DNA of 64,000 nucleotides from Polyodon spathula (lineage: Eukaryota; Chordata; Actinopteri; Acipenseriformes; Polyodontidae), in contig NC_054536.1 of assembly GCF_017654505.1 (NCBI RefSeq), positions 93,425,859 to 93,489,858 of the forward strand. Reading direction: 5' to 3'. Position numbers and translations under genes: made by a program. Under the pieces are notes generated by a model, which saw nothing but the letters and a program-made list of their open reading frames with translations, had not been told where the DNA came from and made no database searches. Positions 13,357 through 25,016 of the stretch are shown here, piece after piece. Position 1 is the first letter of the stretch. Every line of letters begins with the position of its first letter.

Positions 13357-14560
13357 GGATTCTTCAGAAATATTTCTACCATTTAAGGAGATTACACGGA
13401 TTCCCAGTCCTCACATAAAATATGCCTTTAGCATTACTTAACAGAATGCATTATGCTACATTCATTATTTTACTGAACTTCAATATGAAATCATGGAACT
13501 ATGATCATTTATAACATAGTTAAATGTACAATAATGCAAACTACATTCATCTACCTGCAATTTTTGGCTGCTTGAAAGATTAACAGAACTCATTAAGCAT
13601 GTACCTTACATAATGTTTTAATACTGTGCTCATCTGTATTTTAAAACAAACCATTGAAAATGTACATTTTCTCAACTAAGTAAGTTTTCTTAAAGGGGGA
13701 AAAGAAAACCTACAAAAAAGTCCTGCAGGGCTACAGTGCAATTATGCACTAATGTGAATCTGCAACAATCTTTACTCCACAAGGTATTGTTTTTACTAAA
13801 GGTATTTTTTAAAGGCAGGATTTGTTTAAAAACATGTAGACATGGGCAATAAAAAAAAAAAATTGGGAATAGAGTCTTGCACGTGAGTAGCTTACGAAAT
13901 AGTTCTATACCTGCGCCAAATAAAATATTATTAGGAGAATATTGTGTATCAGTATCTTCTTTTTGCCCAAGTATAATTTTGGTATACTACTTTTGTTGTA
14001 GAACTTTATTAAAAACTTGAATAATTCATATATAAATAAGATAAACATACAGTTAGTTAAAGTGTGTTGCAGTTCCCACCTTTACATACAGTACATCCTT
14101 CAGTTGTTGATGATTTACCCCTTTGTAATGTTAACATGTTTCATAGCATTAAGTTGAAAGAACTACAATGATTTTTTGTTTTTACGATTAATGACAATGG
14201 TGTATGGTTAGGGCTGGGATTTAGTCACTGTGTCACGGATTCCAAGTCTTTTGCAGTGTCCTTGAGTTTTGCTGTTGTGCGTGACTTGCAGGGATGTTAG
14301 TAAATTGTGTTCAATCTGTATGTGATTAAAAAGAGTTTCTCATTAACATTGCATTTCACATTTTAAAAAAATCATTTATTGTTTATTAATTAAAATAAAT
14401 AAGGACATAATTTGAACTCTAACACCGTACTTGCCGTCCTTTTTTAATTTTTTTGGAGAAGAAAAAGAAATTCAGTGTGTGTGTATGTGTGCACTATACT
14501 AGCTGCCAGCATTCGCTGCGGGACATACATTGAACAGTTTCCTCTTTTTAACTGAAATGA
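10220..14560. other. Intergenic DNA with several microsatellites
   Basis: No coding sequence recognised. Microsatellites: (TA)n with interruptions at about 11945-12010, (CA)n at 13009-13046, (TA)n at 13132-13188, (AAT)n at 13302-13355. Confidence 0.6.
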
Positions 14561-14599
14561 TTGTTCCACTTGTGTTTTAATTGTTGTACGGTTGCACTT

Positions 14600-15250
14600 A
14601 ATCTACATGTCTCATTAAAGGAGCAATTGGTCCTCAAGTTCCAGAGCCTGGTTCCCAACGCGGACTTCCTCGCATTTATTACCTACTTACGGGTCTCCTT
14701 GAACCTCCTCCCTTTATCTATCAGATCCTACATCTCTGGCATTCAACATCAGTTCCGTCTTTCGTCCATCCCTGCTCCACAGCTCCTGTCCATCCACCTG
14801 ACTCTCCGCCGCATGGAAAGAGCTCTCCCAGCAGTCATGCCTTCCAGGCTACCAATATCCTCGGACGTCCTTCGATTTCTAATCTTTTCACTCAGGAACG
14901 GCTGCTTTAATCCATCGGATGACCCCAGCATGGAGGTGCTGTGTCTATGCTTTCTTTGGCTTCCTTCGTTGTTCGGAATTCTCAGTTCCTTCTCCATCCA
15001 GCTTTCCAGCGTTTGGCTTGTGACGCTCTGACCTATCCCAGCTTCCCGGTGATCACTTTATTCTTCTCCTGAGGTCCTCGAAGGCGGATCAACTCCATAG
15101 AGGTCACTTCATCAAGCTGTCAAAGATTCATTCCTCTCTCTGCCCCAGCTCTGCTTTAACCTGGTATCTCGCGACCAAGAGCTGTCTTCCCTCAGATCCT
15201 CTGTTCTCAGACGACTCAGGTTCTATTATCTCTAAACACTGCCCCCTGGG
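14600..15250 (+). pseudogene. Decayed tyrosine recombinase (Crypton/DIRS-like YR)
   Basis: The first part (14561-15031) reads like the helical N-terminal, DNA-binding domain of a mobile-element tyrosine recombinase: a LAFITYLRVSLNLLPLSIRS block, then YISGIQHQFRL, then a region like LLRxxGCF. After a frame change, about 15050-15235 encodes the catalytic-domain region: HFILLLRSSKADQLHRGHFI, then CPSSALTWYLATKSCLPSDP and LFSDDSG. SSKAD-like segments are characteristic of this part of the fold, with a Lys in the beta-hairpin. The distal Arg/His/Tyr catalytic end is not recognisable, and frameshifts and stops show the gene is dead. I cannot tell Crypton from Ngaro/DIRS because no reverse transcriptase is seen. 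Confidence 0.65.
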
Positions 15251-16204
15251 GGGGGGGCAATCCATAGCCTGTCCCTACTAACCTCTCCATGTCCTTTTTG
15301 TTTTCCATTTCACGTTTATGCGTGCGGCATGCAGTTCTTTCCTGTCCCACGGACCCAGGTTCCCCGTAGGTCAGAGGGGACCCTCGGCCACACCTATTCT
15401 TTTACAGCTCGTGCGCTTTAATCTATACGCCTTTCTCTTAACCCTCTTTTATTTTCCTCACGCCTGATGGAGGTCGGTTTTATGGACGGGACCTGTCTAG
15501 ACCTTTCTGTCCCCCCGGGGTAGCCAGGTCTCCCTACCACCAGGCAAGCTGCTGGGACGGATCCTCCACTGAGGAGAGGGGTGGGGGGGATTTCCTCTAT
15601 CCATGTATCTATTTAAACACTGACAGTTTAAATGTTCATAAAAATTTATCAAAAGCACATCCCTACCACCTTGCCTCCCCTTCATGGAGACCAAGGTTGG
15701 CCCCCAGCTGAGGTTGAGATGTTGCACATGCCCTGTTGTCAATACTGGTAGTAGGGGTGGTGGAAAGGCTACCACACCCAGTTATTCTGGGCCGAGACTG
15801 GCAAAGATTGAAAGAATGAATTAAATTAATGGCAGTCTCTGCCGCACACATAAACATGGCAGAAAAAGGAAAAAGGGAACTGATTGGTGATATTTTCCCT
15901 TTTCAAGCTAAAATGTTTTCTCCTGTCTTCAGGCCTAGATAAACAAATAGAGAGAAGGACCAAAAAATGGGAGGGAACATCAATGAGACAAGGCTGGGGT
16001 CTGGTGGGAGAACTCTCAGATGGTAACAAACGCCAATCAAAGGGTATCACAACGCAGTGTGACCAAGAGATCCAGGTTACTGGGCCATGTAGGGCAGATG
16101 CTACTCCCACCTCTCTCAATATACCACAATATACCACATGAGGCACTCAAATTCGGACATAGTGTGGGGACAACACAACAACCCCTCACTAATGCACACT
16201 AAAA

Positions 16205-16442
16205 ACGGGCACACTAATGGGGGACAGGCCTGTTCTATTGAAGGTAAGGATGTTGATGGCACTGGGGGCTAGTATATCCACACTTCATTATCAAGGGGTA
16301 ATTACTGTATAGGGTAAACCCTCACTAGTGCACACTTGGGGGCAGGTTCTGTTCTATTGAAGGTAAGGATGTTGATGGCACTTGGGACGCTAGTATATCC
16401 ACACTTCATTATTAGAGGGCAATTACTGTATAGCACAAGCCC
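16205..16442. repeat. Two-copy tandem repeat, ~118 bp
   Basis: Blocks such as TGTTCTATTGAAGGTAAGGA then TGTTGATGGCACT, and CTAGTATATCCACACTTCAT, occur twice about 118 bp apart with small differences. Function unknown. Confidence 0.85.
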
Positions 16443-16879
16443 CAGGCTAGTCTGTAACACAATTTTTGGTTCCCCCATCTTGTCGGACTGAGGTCATGAG
16501 GCTGGCGCATGTTAATTGAACATATGTTGTAGGCCACATGGTTTGTAAAAATGTAAAAATTCTTCTTTCGAAAACCACTTATTGCAGTGCTGAAAGTTGG
16601 TATCCTTGTTGAGGGATAGTCCAAGATTAATTGGTGTTCGTAAGAAGCGGATAGGTTATGTGGTATGGCGGTCATGCTGCATGATGTCATAATCACACGG
16701 TACAGACATCGTAATCACAAACTACAAAGATCTTCTTCTCCCAAACCGCTAGTCTGATTGAAACAAACCCGATGTATCACATGATCCTAGTGTGCTTGTC
16801 TTTAAAGGGTGTTAAAGGGAAGTTGCTACAATAAAAAAAATATGGCGGCCACATTGGATGACATCATCAACTTACAACA

Positions 16880-17010
16880 CTGGCTAATGGAACTATGGAA
16901 CACATATGTTACTGTGGAACACATATAGTAACCCATGTATGCATTCTGCACTATTTGCTAAAGTGTTTGGTACTGTTACTGTTACTGGTACTGGAAAACT
17001 AAAGTTGTAC
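16880..17010. repeat. Unexpanded paralogue of the 41-bp minisatellite locus at 19.8 kb
   Basis: This stretch carries ATAGTAACCCATGTATGCAT, then TCTGCACTATTTGCTAAAGT, GTTTGGTACTGTTACTGTTA and CTGGTACTGGAA. The same order occurs at 19815-20180, but there the middle 41 bp is repeated many times. Here it is present about once. Confidence 0.75.
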
Positions 17011-18090
17011 ACTCTCAATGTTATACTGCAACAGTATTAAGATCTATTATTTGCTCAAAATGACGTGGTGCTGTAGTTTGTTAAAGCATTTTAACGTATA
17101 AAATTAAATAAATACATAAATACGTTGTTTAGCGGATGGCAAAGAATCGGTCTTATTGCTTAAAACACAAACATGTACCACATGTTATTATTTAAGAGCA
17201 GAGATGAGTTGTTTATTTTTTCTACCGGATAAATAAAATATGTATAACAAAAAAAAAAAAAGTAATTTAATACTAAAACATGTTATTGGATTTATAGCTA
17301 CACGTCACGACATTCCACAAGTAAGCTTCCAATGGTTATTATTACACATGTGGAGTTTGTAAAAAAGATTTCTTCACTTACCTAAGAAAATTGGAATACT
17401 GTTATAACTTGTTTAAACAAAACTGCATTGATAATAATCAGGCTATCCTGCTGAAGTCGTGGGGCTGTGCTAATTTTAATTGAGACATTGAGACACGAGT
17501 GACCTGTTGATCGTAATGGAAATAACCACTATAACTACTGCTGCCAGCTTGTTAGTGGAGGCAAACAACGTTTTATCATTATACAATGTAGCTGTGAACA
17601 GCCTTGTCCACGCTATATTAAATAAATCAATTATTTAAACAAACATAATGTACTAAATCTGTGATAAGTGATGTATAATTGTACAATAAAGTTCATGTTA
17701 ATCAATTACATTAAACTGACTTGATAATCCAGACAAATGTAAATATAGCACGTTGAAAATGTGTGCTGTGCTGCAAGGTTTGGAGAAGGCGTTTCTCTAA
17801 AAGCTGCGTGTGACGTCAGAAAGACAGCAGCCAAGAGCAGCCAGTGCAGCGAGCTCTGGGTAACAGAACACAGCAATTGAAACGCGTATTCTGTGTCATT
17901 GACAGTTCCCTTCAAAACCATTATCAAAATATATTAGCAGTTTACAAAAAGATCTTCCTCAGACACTTTGCTAAGGCTGCAAGTACCATCACTTGATTTA
18001 GAATAAGCGTGTTTGCAGTTGAAAAATGCGTTTACTGTTGTATAAAGGAATTACAATAATTGTGGTGTAGAATAAAAGGAATGGTATTAA
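17010..18090. other. Intergenic DNA, nothing recognised
   Basis: AT-rich, with no coding or structural signal I can support. Confidence 0.45.
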
Positions 18091-18442
18091 TACCGTAATG
18101 TATCTAAACCGCAGAAAAGTGAAAAACCGGTATACCCACCCATCCCTAATGAACACCATGGAGCAGCAGCATGAGGAGCTGCTGCTGCTGGAGAAGAATG
18201 AGGATATGATGATCTGGAGGAGCCCCATCATGTATGTAAAATACAAGCTCAAACATTGGTGGAACAGGGCCCAAGGTCCTGAATATTGGTGGAGCATGGA
18301 CACCACAGGCCCATATAACGCCACCTATGACTCTATTCATTTGTGCCAATCACATATCACCAATGCATTTGGTTATGTAAGATGTATAATAAAATTTGAT
18401 ATGGAAACAGTTTTGCAGATGAATGAAGCTTTTTCTAATTGA
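18090..18442. other. 114-codon open frame, probably part of a DNA-transposon relic
   Basis: The plus strand is open at 18098-18442 with a Leu/Glu-rich start (EQQHEELLLLEKNED), partly due to a CTG-rich run. The left edge has TACGGTATTAATACC-like inverted bases and a GGTATACCCACCCATCCCTA motif, resembling termini of common fish hAT-type non-autonomous elements. I do not recognise the protein and do not claim a gene. Confidence 0.25.
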
Positions 18443-18894
18443 GTTGATGGTTTTGGTTTTTACATTAACTGTTTTGAGAAATGTGCTAATAGTTTCAGAA
18501 ATTGTGTTTTAGCAATTGAGAACAACTGTAATACTACAGAAAGAAATGTATCTTGAAAAGTTACAGAGTTTAGCATAATATTGCATGTTACAAAATAAGT
18601 AATTTCCATTATTTTCACAGATAAAAGGGGCTGTTCACTCTTATACATATAACCCTTTACAGACATCCCATTATAATTTCGATCGATTACATAATTGCTT
18701 ACTACGCTGTGAGAAGTGAGTTATTTTTTTCATATTAACATAGAAGCTTCCTTCAGACTTTAGACAATAGAGAAAACCCCATTCAGTCTTGTTTAGAAAT
18801 AAATACAATATTTATTTATTCATTTTACGCAGAGTTTTAGTTCTTTGCTTTCTGACGAGAGATTCTACTCCCACAATAAGCTACCTTCATATAT

Positions 18895-19500
18895 ATAACC
18901 AGTTCTATGATGGTCACTGGGCTTGCTTTTATGAGCCAAGATCGTTTCAAGGCCCTGCTGGCGATGCTTCACGTTGTCCATCCTGAATCTGAAGACAATA
19001 ACGACCATCTTCAAAAGCTGCACTACTTGATGGACCATATCAAGCAAACATGCCAAGACCTGTACCAACCAAAACAAAATCTGACTGTTGAAGAACACAT
19101 GATAAAGTCCAAGGGCCACTCTGGAATGCAGCGGTACATCAAATACAAACCCACACACTGGGGATTCAAACTGTGGGTCCTTGCTTCTTCAAAGGCAGGC
19201 ACACTGTGGACTTCAACGACTACACTGGCAACAAGGATGGTCGTGTCTTTGACCTTTCCAAAAAGGCTGTGTTAACACTAATCTGGCCTTTTGAAAACCA
19301 AGAGTACTGTATATGTTTGATAATTTCTTATATTAGGTCACAGTTTTGCTAAATTCCAGAGAATGTTCGCACCAGTAGCTCTAAAGATAAGAGCAGGCCC
19401 ACATCTTAAGGTCTGGCCAATTCCATGGATGCATTCCAATAACAAAGGCACACAGACAAGTTTTTAACATTAGACCAGTGCCTGCTCAGTTCTCTTAGTT
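18895..19500 (+). pseudogene. piggyBac transposase relic, copy 1
   Basis: The frame at 18907-19275 has piggyBac-family blocks in order: MSQDRFKALLAMLHVVHPES, HYLMDHIKQTCQDLYQPKQN, then LTVEEHMIKSKGHSG and KPTHWGFKLWVLA, matching the region around the first catalytic Asp (here replaced: EEHMIKSKG corresponds to the usual DESMxxFKG). A frameshift follows WTSTTT, and no full DDD domain remains. Copy 2 lies at 27508-28080, and both share the same downstream ~200 bp. Confidence 0.8.
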
Positions 19501-19615
19501 TAAATCTGTGTATCATGTTCATAATATTCTGCAGTAGTTGTTCTACTGGCCTTAACATCATTTAAAACACAGCACAGAATTATTTCAAGATTTAACATTA
19601 TTACAAGATTTAACA

Positions 19616-19760
19616 TTATTGCAGCGCCGCACAGTCACCTTTTAATCGCATTCTCCAACTATCAGCTTGCTCCCAGCATGTCTGTTCCCAGCAGGAGTGA
19701 AAGACCTGACGAGGCTCTGCTCTCAATGGGTCTGTAACAGCCACTACAGGATCCTTTATC
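19616..19760 (-). pseudogene. Fragment of an unrecognised coding family, also in E1 and E2
   Basis: The minus strand is open over 19616-19882. It reads KLDVQKRIKDPVVAVTDPLR, then AEPRQVFHSCWEQ and EQADSW. The same motif order occurs in broken form on the minus strand of E1 (CDVKRW, PVVVF, LRAEPGEFESCCEQADL near 1740-1840) and E2 (CNVKRW, AVVF, LRAGPKREFESCW, RADLLDKL near 62540-62660). Similarity is at protein level more than DNA level, which suggests descent from a real protein. I do not recognise its function. Confidence 0.45.
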
Positions 19761-19799
19761 CTTTTCTGCACATCCAACTTCTGAGAGAGTGCAGATAGA

Positions 19800-20180
19800 G
19801 TCATGGAACATATATATAGTAACCCATGTATGCATTCAGCACTGTTTGCTAAAGTGTTGGTACTGTTAGTGGAATTCTGCACTATTTGCTAAAGTGTTTG
19901 GTACTGTTAGTGGCATTCTGCACTATTTGCTAAAGTGTTTGGTACTGTTAGTGGCATTCTGCACTATTTGCTAAAGTGTTTGGTACTGTTAGTGGCATTC
20001 TGCACTATTTGCTAAAGTGTTTGGTACTGTTAGTGGTATTCTGCACTATTTGCTAAAGTGTTTGGTACTGTTAGTGGCATTCTGCACTATTTGCTAAAGT
20101 GTTTGGTACAGTTAGTGGCATTCTGCACTATTTGTTAAAGAGTTTGCTACTGGCACTGTTGCTGGTACTGGAAGCTGTAA
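19800..20180. repeat. 41-bp minisatellite, ~7-8 copies
   Basis: The unit is GTGTTTGGTACTGTTAGTGG plus CATTCTGCACTATTTGCTAA plus A, nearly perfect from about 19850 to 20140 with degenerate edge copies. The flanks match 16880-17010. Confidence 0.92.
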
Positions 20181-22095
20181 AGTTGCTGGCGACTGCAGTT
20201 TATTCATTGTAGTTTCCCTCCTTGTAGCGCCAGCAAAATAATCATGGCCAATTAAAACAACTAAGTGATGCAGTTAACCTTTGACTTGCTTTCGTAATTT
20301 TTGTTTCATTTTCATTTTAAAAAACTGTTTGCCTGTACATTTTTTTTTTTTTTTTTTTATGGTTTAAAAAGGAATGCTGTTGAACTTAAATTGCTTTGTG
20401 AAATAAGTAGATGGCATCGTTCAATGAGGGATAGTATTCACTAGGCTACAGTCATGCCACAAACGATAAAGTTCAAATGATCAGTACAGTAAAAAAAATA
20501 AATAAATAAATAAATAAATAATAATCGTACACTTTTTTGTTTTTATGGAATTGTTGTTTGGGTGATTTGACACTAAATGTGTGTTTATTTTTAATTTTTT
20601 TTCTAAAGTATAAATTGTTCCTCAGAAGTAGTCATGTATGTTTCATAAAGATGGGAAAGATGATGAAACGTCACTAATAGCCCTGCTGTTGTGTTATGAA
20701 CTAGTACTGTAGTTTAAAAAAAGATGAATGCTTTATTAAAATGGCCTGGAGATAATGTAATTGTATAACTAAAAAAATCAAACATTTGAATTTATTGCAA
20801 ACATTGAAGGTTGTGTGTGTTTTATTTTTTATTTTTGTTGATCCCCACTATAACGCCACCCTCGCTTATTGCCCGTTTTTGCCCATGGCCCTTACCTGAC
20901 GGTATATTATGGGTGGTACACATGGGCCATTATCTGTATCTGTATTCATGCCCATGCTATTCGCTATTCCGATGTGTATTTGTCAAACCGGAAGTGGGCA
21001 GGTCAAAATGGGGCATTCTTTAAAACTCTTTTTTTTACCCTTATTTGCACTGGAAAATGTCCTGAGTGACAAAACAGTGCAGCAATGTGCAGTTTTCAAT
21101 GCAACACACATGCAAACTTTACTTATACTGTGTATAATATATACTGTGCAGTCCAGTCCTGTGCTGTATTTTGTAACAAAGCTCTACTACAACTACGGCT
21201 CTTTGTTTTTGGGGTTTATTTTTTGATGACATAATGTGCCTTTAAGTTTGTTTCGAGCCAAAATAATTTCTTAATAAAACGAAGAGCCCTAACAATGAGC
21301 AATGGAACTACAATAAGCACTAACTAATAAAAGAAAGAATGCAGGATGGTTTTTTTTTTTTGTCATTTGTGCTGTTTTAAAATGAACAATAATGAAAATA
21401 GACACACAATATTTGAGGTTGCTTTGTATTGTTACCAGTACCTGTAACCAGTGCTTAATTTGTGCAGGGGCTTGCCTGGCCACAGCCCTGGAACCTCTGG
21501 GCGTGCAGAGTCATATTCCCTGTACCTCCAGTTAAAAATATCATAAAATACTTTCTTTTTAAATTCTAAGCACAGATGTATCAAGTCTGCAGGTTCTTGC
21601 GTGCACGCTAAGAGACGGTCCGCTGCCATGTTTGTAGGCTACTTTAAATTACTTTACAATTTCAGCTTGAGTGCCTTCAAGTATAGATTACACTGACTGC
21701 ACCTCTATTGTCGTTTTTTTACACAGGTAAGCTTACTTGATTTGAAAAACATCATGAACAATACAATCAACTTCTTACACTACTGGCTTTGATTAAATGA
21801 GTAGTACACAACAAAATCTGAAAGCTGAACATTAATTTCAAAAAAGAACAACAACTTTTTAATGAAAAAAATATATTGTAGCCTACTTCAATAGGAACAT
21901 TAGCCTGCTATATTATATTAAACCAAAACAATAAAAAATAATAAAAATAATAACTACCTGGTTCTCTCTTGCCTTTTTCAATGAATATAATTTAATTAAT
22001 AGAGAATAAAAATAAACTAAGATAACAACTAATTAATCGTTTTTCTAATCTACCAGTGGCTTCTGTTGCATACACATCACTGATAATAGTGAAGA
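20180..22095. other. Intergenic DNA, no gene recognised
   Basis: Contains a T-run at 20340-20359 and (AAAT)n near 20494-20522. Short ORFs at 20811-21226 overlap in all frames and show no family motif. CAGTGCTTAATTTGTGCAGG at about 21450 resembles a transposon terminus, but no partner end was found. Confidence 0.45.
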
Positions 22096-22168
22096 CTTAA
22101 GAACATAAGAACATAAGAAAGTTTACAAACGAGAGGAGGCCATTCGGCCCATCTTGCTCGTTTGGTTG

Positions 22169-23773
22169 TTAGTAGCTTATTGATCCCAAAATCTCATCAA
22201 GCAGCTTCTTGAAGGATCCCAGGGTGTCAGCTTCAACAACATTACTGGGGAGTTGATTCCAGACCCTCACAATTCTCTGTGTAAAAAAGTGTCTCCTATT
22301 TTCTGTTCTGAATGCCCCTTTTTCTAAACTCCATTTGTGACCCCTGGTCCTTGTTTCTTTTTTCAGGCTGAAAAAGTCCCTTGGGTCGACACTGTCAATA
22401 CCTTTTAGAATTTTGAATGCTTGAATTAGGTCGCCACGTAGTCTTCTTTGTTCAAGACTGAACAGATTCAATTCTTTTAGCCTGTCTGCATATGACATGC
22501 CTTTTAAGCCCGGAATAATTCTGGTCGCTCTTCTTTGCACTCTTTCTAGAGCAGCAATATCTTTTTTATAGCGAGGTGACCAGAACTGCACACAATATTC
22601 AAGATGAGGTCTTACTAGTGCATTGTACAGTTTTAACATTACTTCCCTTGATTTAAATTCAACACTTTTCACAATGTATCCGAGCATCTTGTTAGCCTTT
22701 TTTATAGCTTCCCCACATTGCCTAGATGAAGACATTTCTGAGTCAACAAAAACTCCTAGGTCTTTTTCATAGATTCCTTCTCCAATTTCAATATCTCCCA
22801 TATGATATTTATAATGTACATTTTTATTTCCTGCGTGCAGTACCTTACACTTTTCTCTATTAAATGTCATTTGCCATGTGTCTGCCCAGTTCTGAATCTT
22901 GTCTAGATCATTTTGAATGACCTTTGCTGCTGCAACAGTGTTTGCCACTCCTCCTACTTTTGTGTCGTCTGCAAATTTAACAAGTTTGCTTACTATACCA
23001 GAATCTAAATCATTAATGTAGATTAGGAATAGCAGAGGACCTAATACTGATCCCTGTGGTACACCGCTGGTTACCACACTCCATTCTGAGGTTTTTCCTC
23101 TAATCAGTACTTTCTGTTTTCTACATGTTAACCACTCCCTAATCCATGTACATGCGTTTCCTTGAATCCCAACTGCGTTCAGTTTGAGAATTAATCTTTT
23201 GTGCGGGACTTTGTCAAAAGCTTTCTGGAAATCTAAATAAACCATGTCATATGCTTTGCAATTATCCATTATCGATGTTGCATCCTCAAAAAAATCAAGC
23301 AAGTTAGTTAGGCACGATCTCCCTTTCCTAAAACCATGTTGACTGTCTCCCAGTACCCTGTTACCATATAGGTAATTTTCCATTTTGGATCTTATTATAG
23401 TTTCCATAAGTTTGCATATAATAGAAGTCAGGCTTACTGGTCTGTAGTTACCTGGTTCAGTTTTGTTTCCCTTTTTGTGGATCGGTATTACGTTTGCAAT
23501 TTTCCAGTCTGTCTGTACCACCCCTGTGTCAAGAGACTGCTGCATGATCTTGGTTAGCGGTTTGTAAATTACTTCTTTCATTTCTTTGAGTACTACTGGG
23601 AGGATCTCATCCGGCCCAGGGGATTTGTTTATTTTAAGAGCTCCTAGTCCCTTTAACACTTCTGCCTCAGTTATGCTAAAGTTATTTAAAACTGGATAGG
23701 AACTGGATGACATGTGGGGCATGTTGTCAGTATCTTCCTTTGTAAAAACTTGTGAAAAGTAATCATTTAACAT
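22169..23773 (-). pseudogene. CR1 LINE reverse transcriptase domain (ORF2, C-terminal part)
   Basis: A 534-codon open frame of non-LTR reverse transcriptase. Visible motifs: INKSPGPDEILP (N-terminal RT block), GNYRPVSLTSI, GFRKGRSCLTNLLDF, VYLDFQKAFDKVPHKRL (first catalytic Asp), SGVPQGSVLGPLLFLIYIND, and KFADDTKVGG (catalytic Asp pair). The C-terminal region has LERVQRRATRIIPGLKGMSY and RVWNQLPSNVVEADT. All catalytic Asp residues are present. It is the downstream half of ORF2; the endonuclease lies upstream but is separated by frameshifts near 23790-24300, several at homopolymer runs. Confidence 0.9.
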
Positions 23774-24262
23774 ATTTGCTATTTTTTTTTTCTTCCTCTA
23801 CGATTTTGCCATTTGTATCTCTTAAACATTTAATCTCCTCTTTGAATGTTCTCTTGCTGTTGTAATATTGGAAAAACATTTTGGAATTGGTTTTAGCTCC
23901 CTTAGCAATGTTCATTTCTATTTCTCTCTTGGCCTTTCTAACTTCCTTTTTGACTTGCGTTTGCAGTTCTGTGTACTCTTTCTGCGTACTTTCTTTTTGG
24001 TCCTTTTTTAATGCTCTGTAAAGTGCCTTTTTTCGCTGAATATTTTTTTTAAATTGATCTATTAAACCATTTTGGCAATTTAGTTTTACATTTAGATTTG
24101 TCTACTTTAGGGATATAATTGTTTTGCGCCTCTAGTACTACATTTTTGAAGAACAACCATCCTTCTTCTGTGGGTGTTTTCTCTATTTTACTCCAATCTA
24201 CTTCTGTTAGTCTCTGTTTCATTCCTTCATAGTTTGCTTTTCTAAAATTGTAAACCTTAGCT

Positions 24263-24960
24263 TTAGTCTTTACTTTTGGGGATTTTAAAAAACACTTCAA
24301 ATGAGACCATGTTGTGGTCTGAGTTTGCCAGTGGTTCTCTGACCTCTGTTTTAGTTATTCTATCTTCGTTATTTGAAAAGACTAAATCAAGGCATGCCTC
24401 CCCTCTAGTGGGTGCCTTCACAAATTGTGTTAGGAAGCAGTCATTTGTCATTTCCACCATTTCTATTTCATCCTTCACGCTACCCACCGGGTTTTCCCAT
24501 TTTATTTGGGGGAAGTTGAAATCCCCCATTAGTATGGCTTCTCCTTTGCTACACACATTTCTAATGTCATTGTATAACAGATTATTGTGCTCACCGTCTG
24601 AATCTGGCGGTCTATAGCATGCTCCTATTATTATGCCCTTTGAATTTTTGTCTGTTATTCTGACCCATATTGATTCGGTTTTATTTTCTTTGTCCAGGTT
24701 TAACACCTGGGCTTCAAGACTGTTTCTTATGTATAGCGCTACCCCTCCTCCTCTTCTGTCCTGCCTGTCTTTCCTATACAGTGTATACCCACAAATATTA
24801 TATTCATCCCCATCACTCTCAGACAACCAAGTTTCAGTAACACCTATCACATCATAGTTACTTGTTAGTGCAGTAGCTTCAAGTTCTAGAATTTTGTTTC
24901 TGATACTTCTAGCATTTAGATAAATACATTTAATGGTTGTCTTACCTGAGTTGTTGTTCT
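24263..24960 (-). pseudogene. CR1 LINE apurinic-like endonuclease domain (ORF2, N-terminal part)
   Basis: In one frame the minus strand reads CIYLNARSIRNKILELEAT, then VIGVTETWLSE, RRGGGVALYIRNS, ACYRPPDSDG, AILMGDFNFPQIKW and PLANSDHNMVSFEV. These are the conserved blocks of the APE-type endonuclease of non-LTR retrotransposons (ETW, GDFN, SDH). A frameshift at about 24265-24300 moves the rest (YNFRKANYEGMKQRLTEVDW) into another frame. It nicks target DNA in active elements; here it is a relic. Confidence 0.88.
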
Positions 24961-25016
24961 TGTTTTGATGCGGTCTCCCTTCTGTTTTTTTTTGTTGATT
25001 TCTCCCCCCTTCCTTT

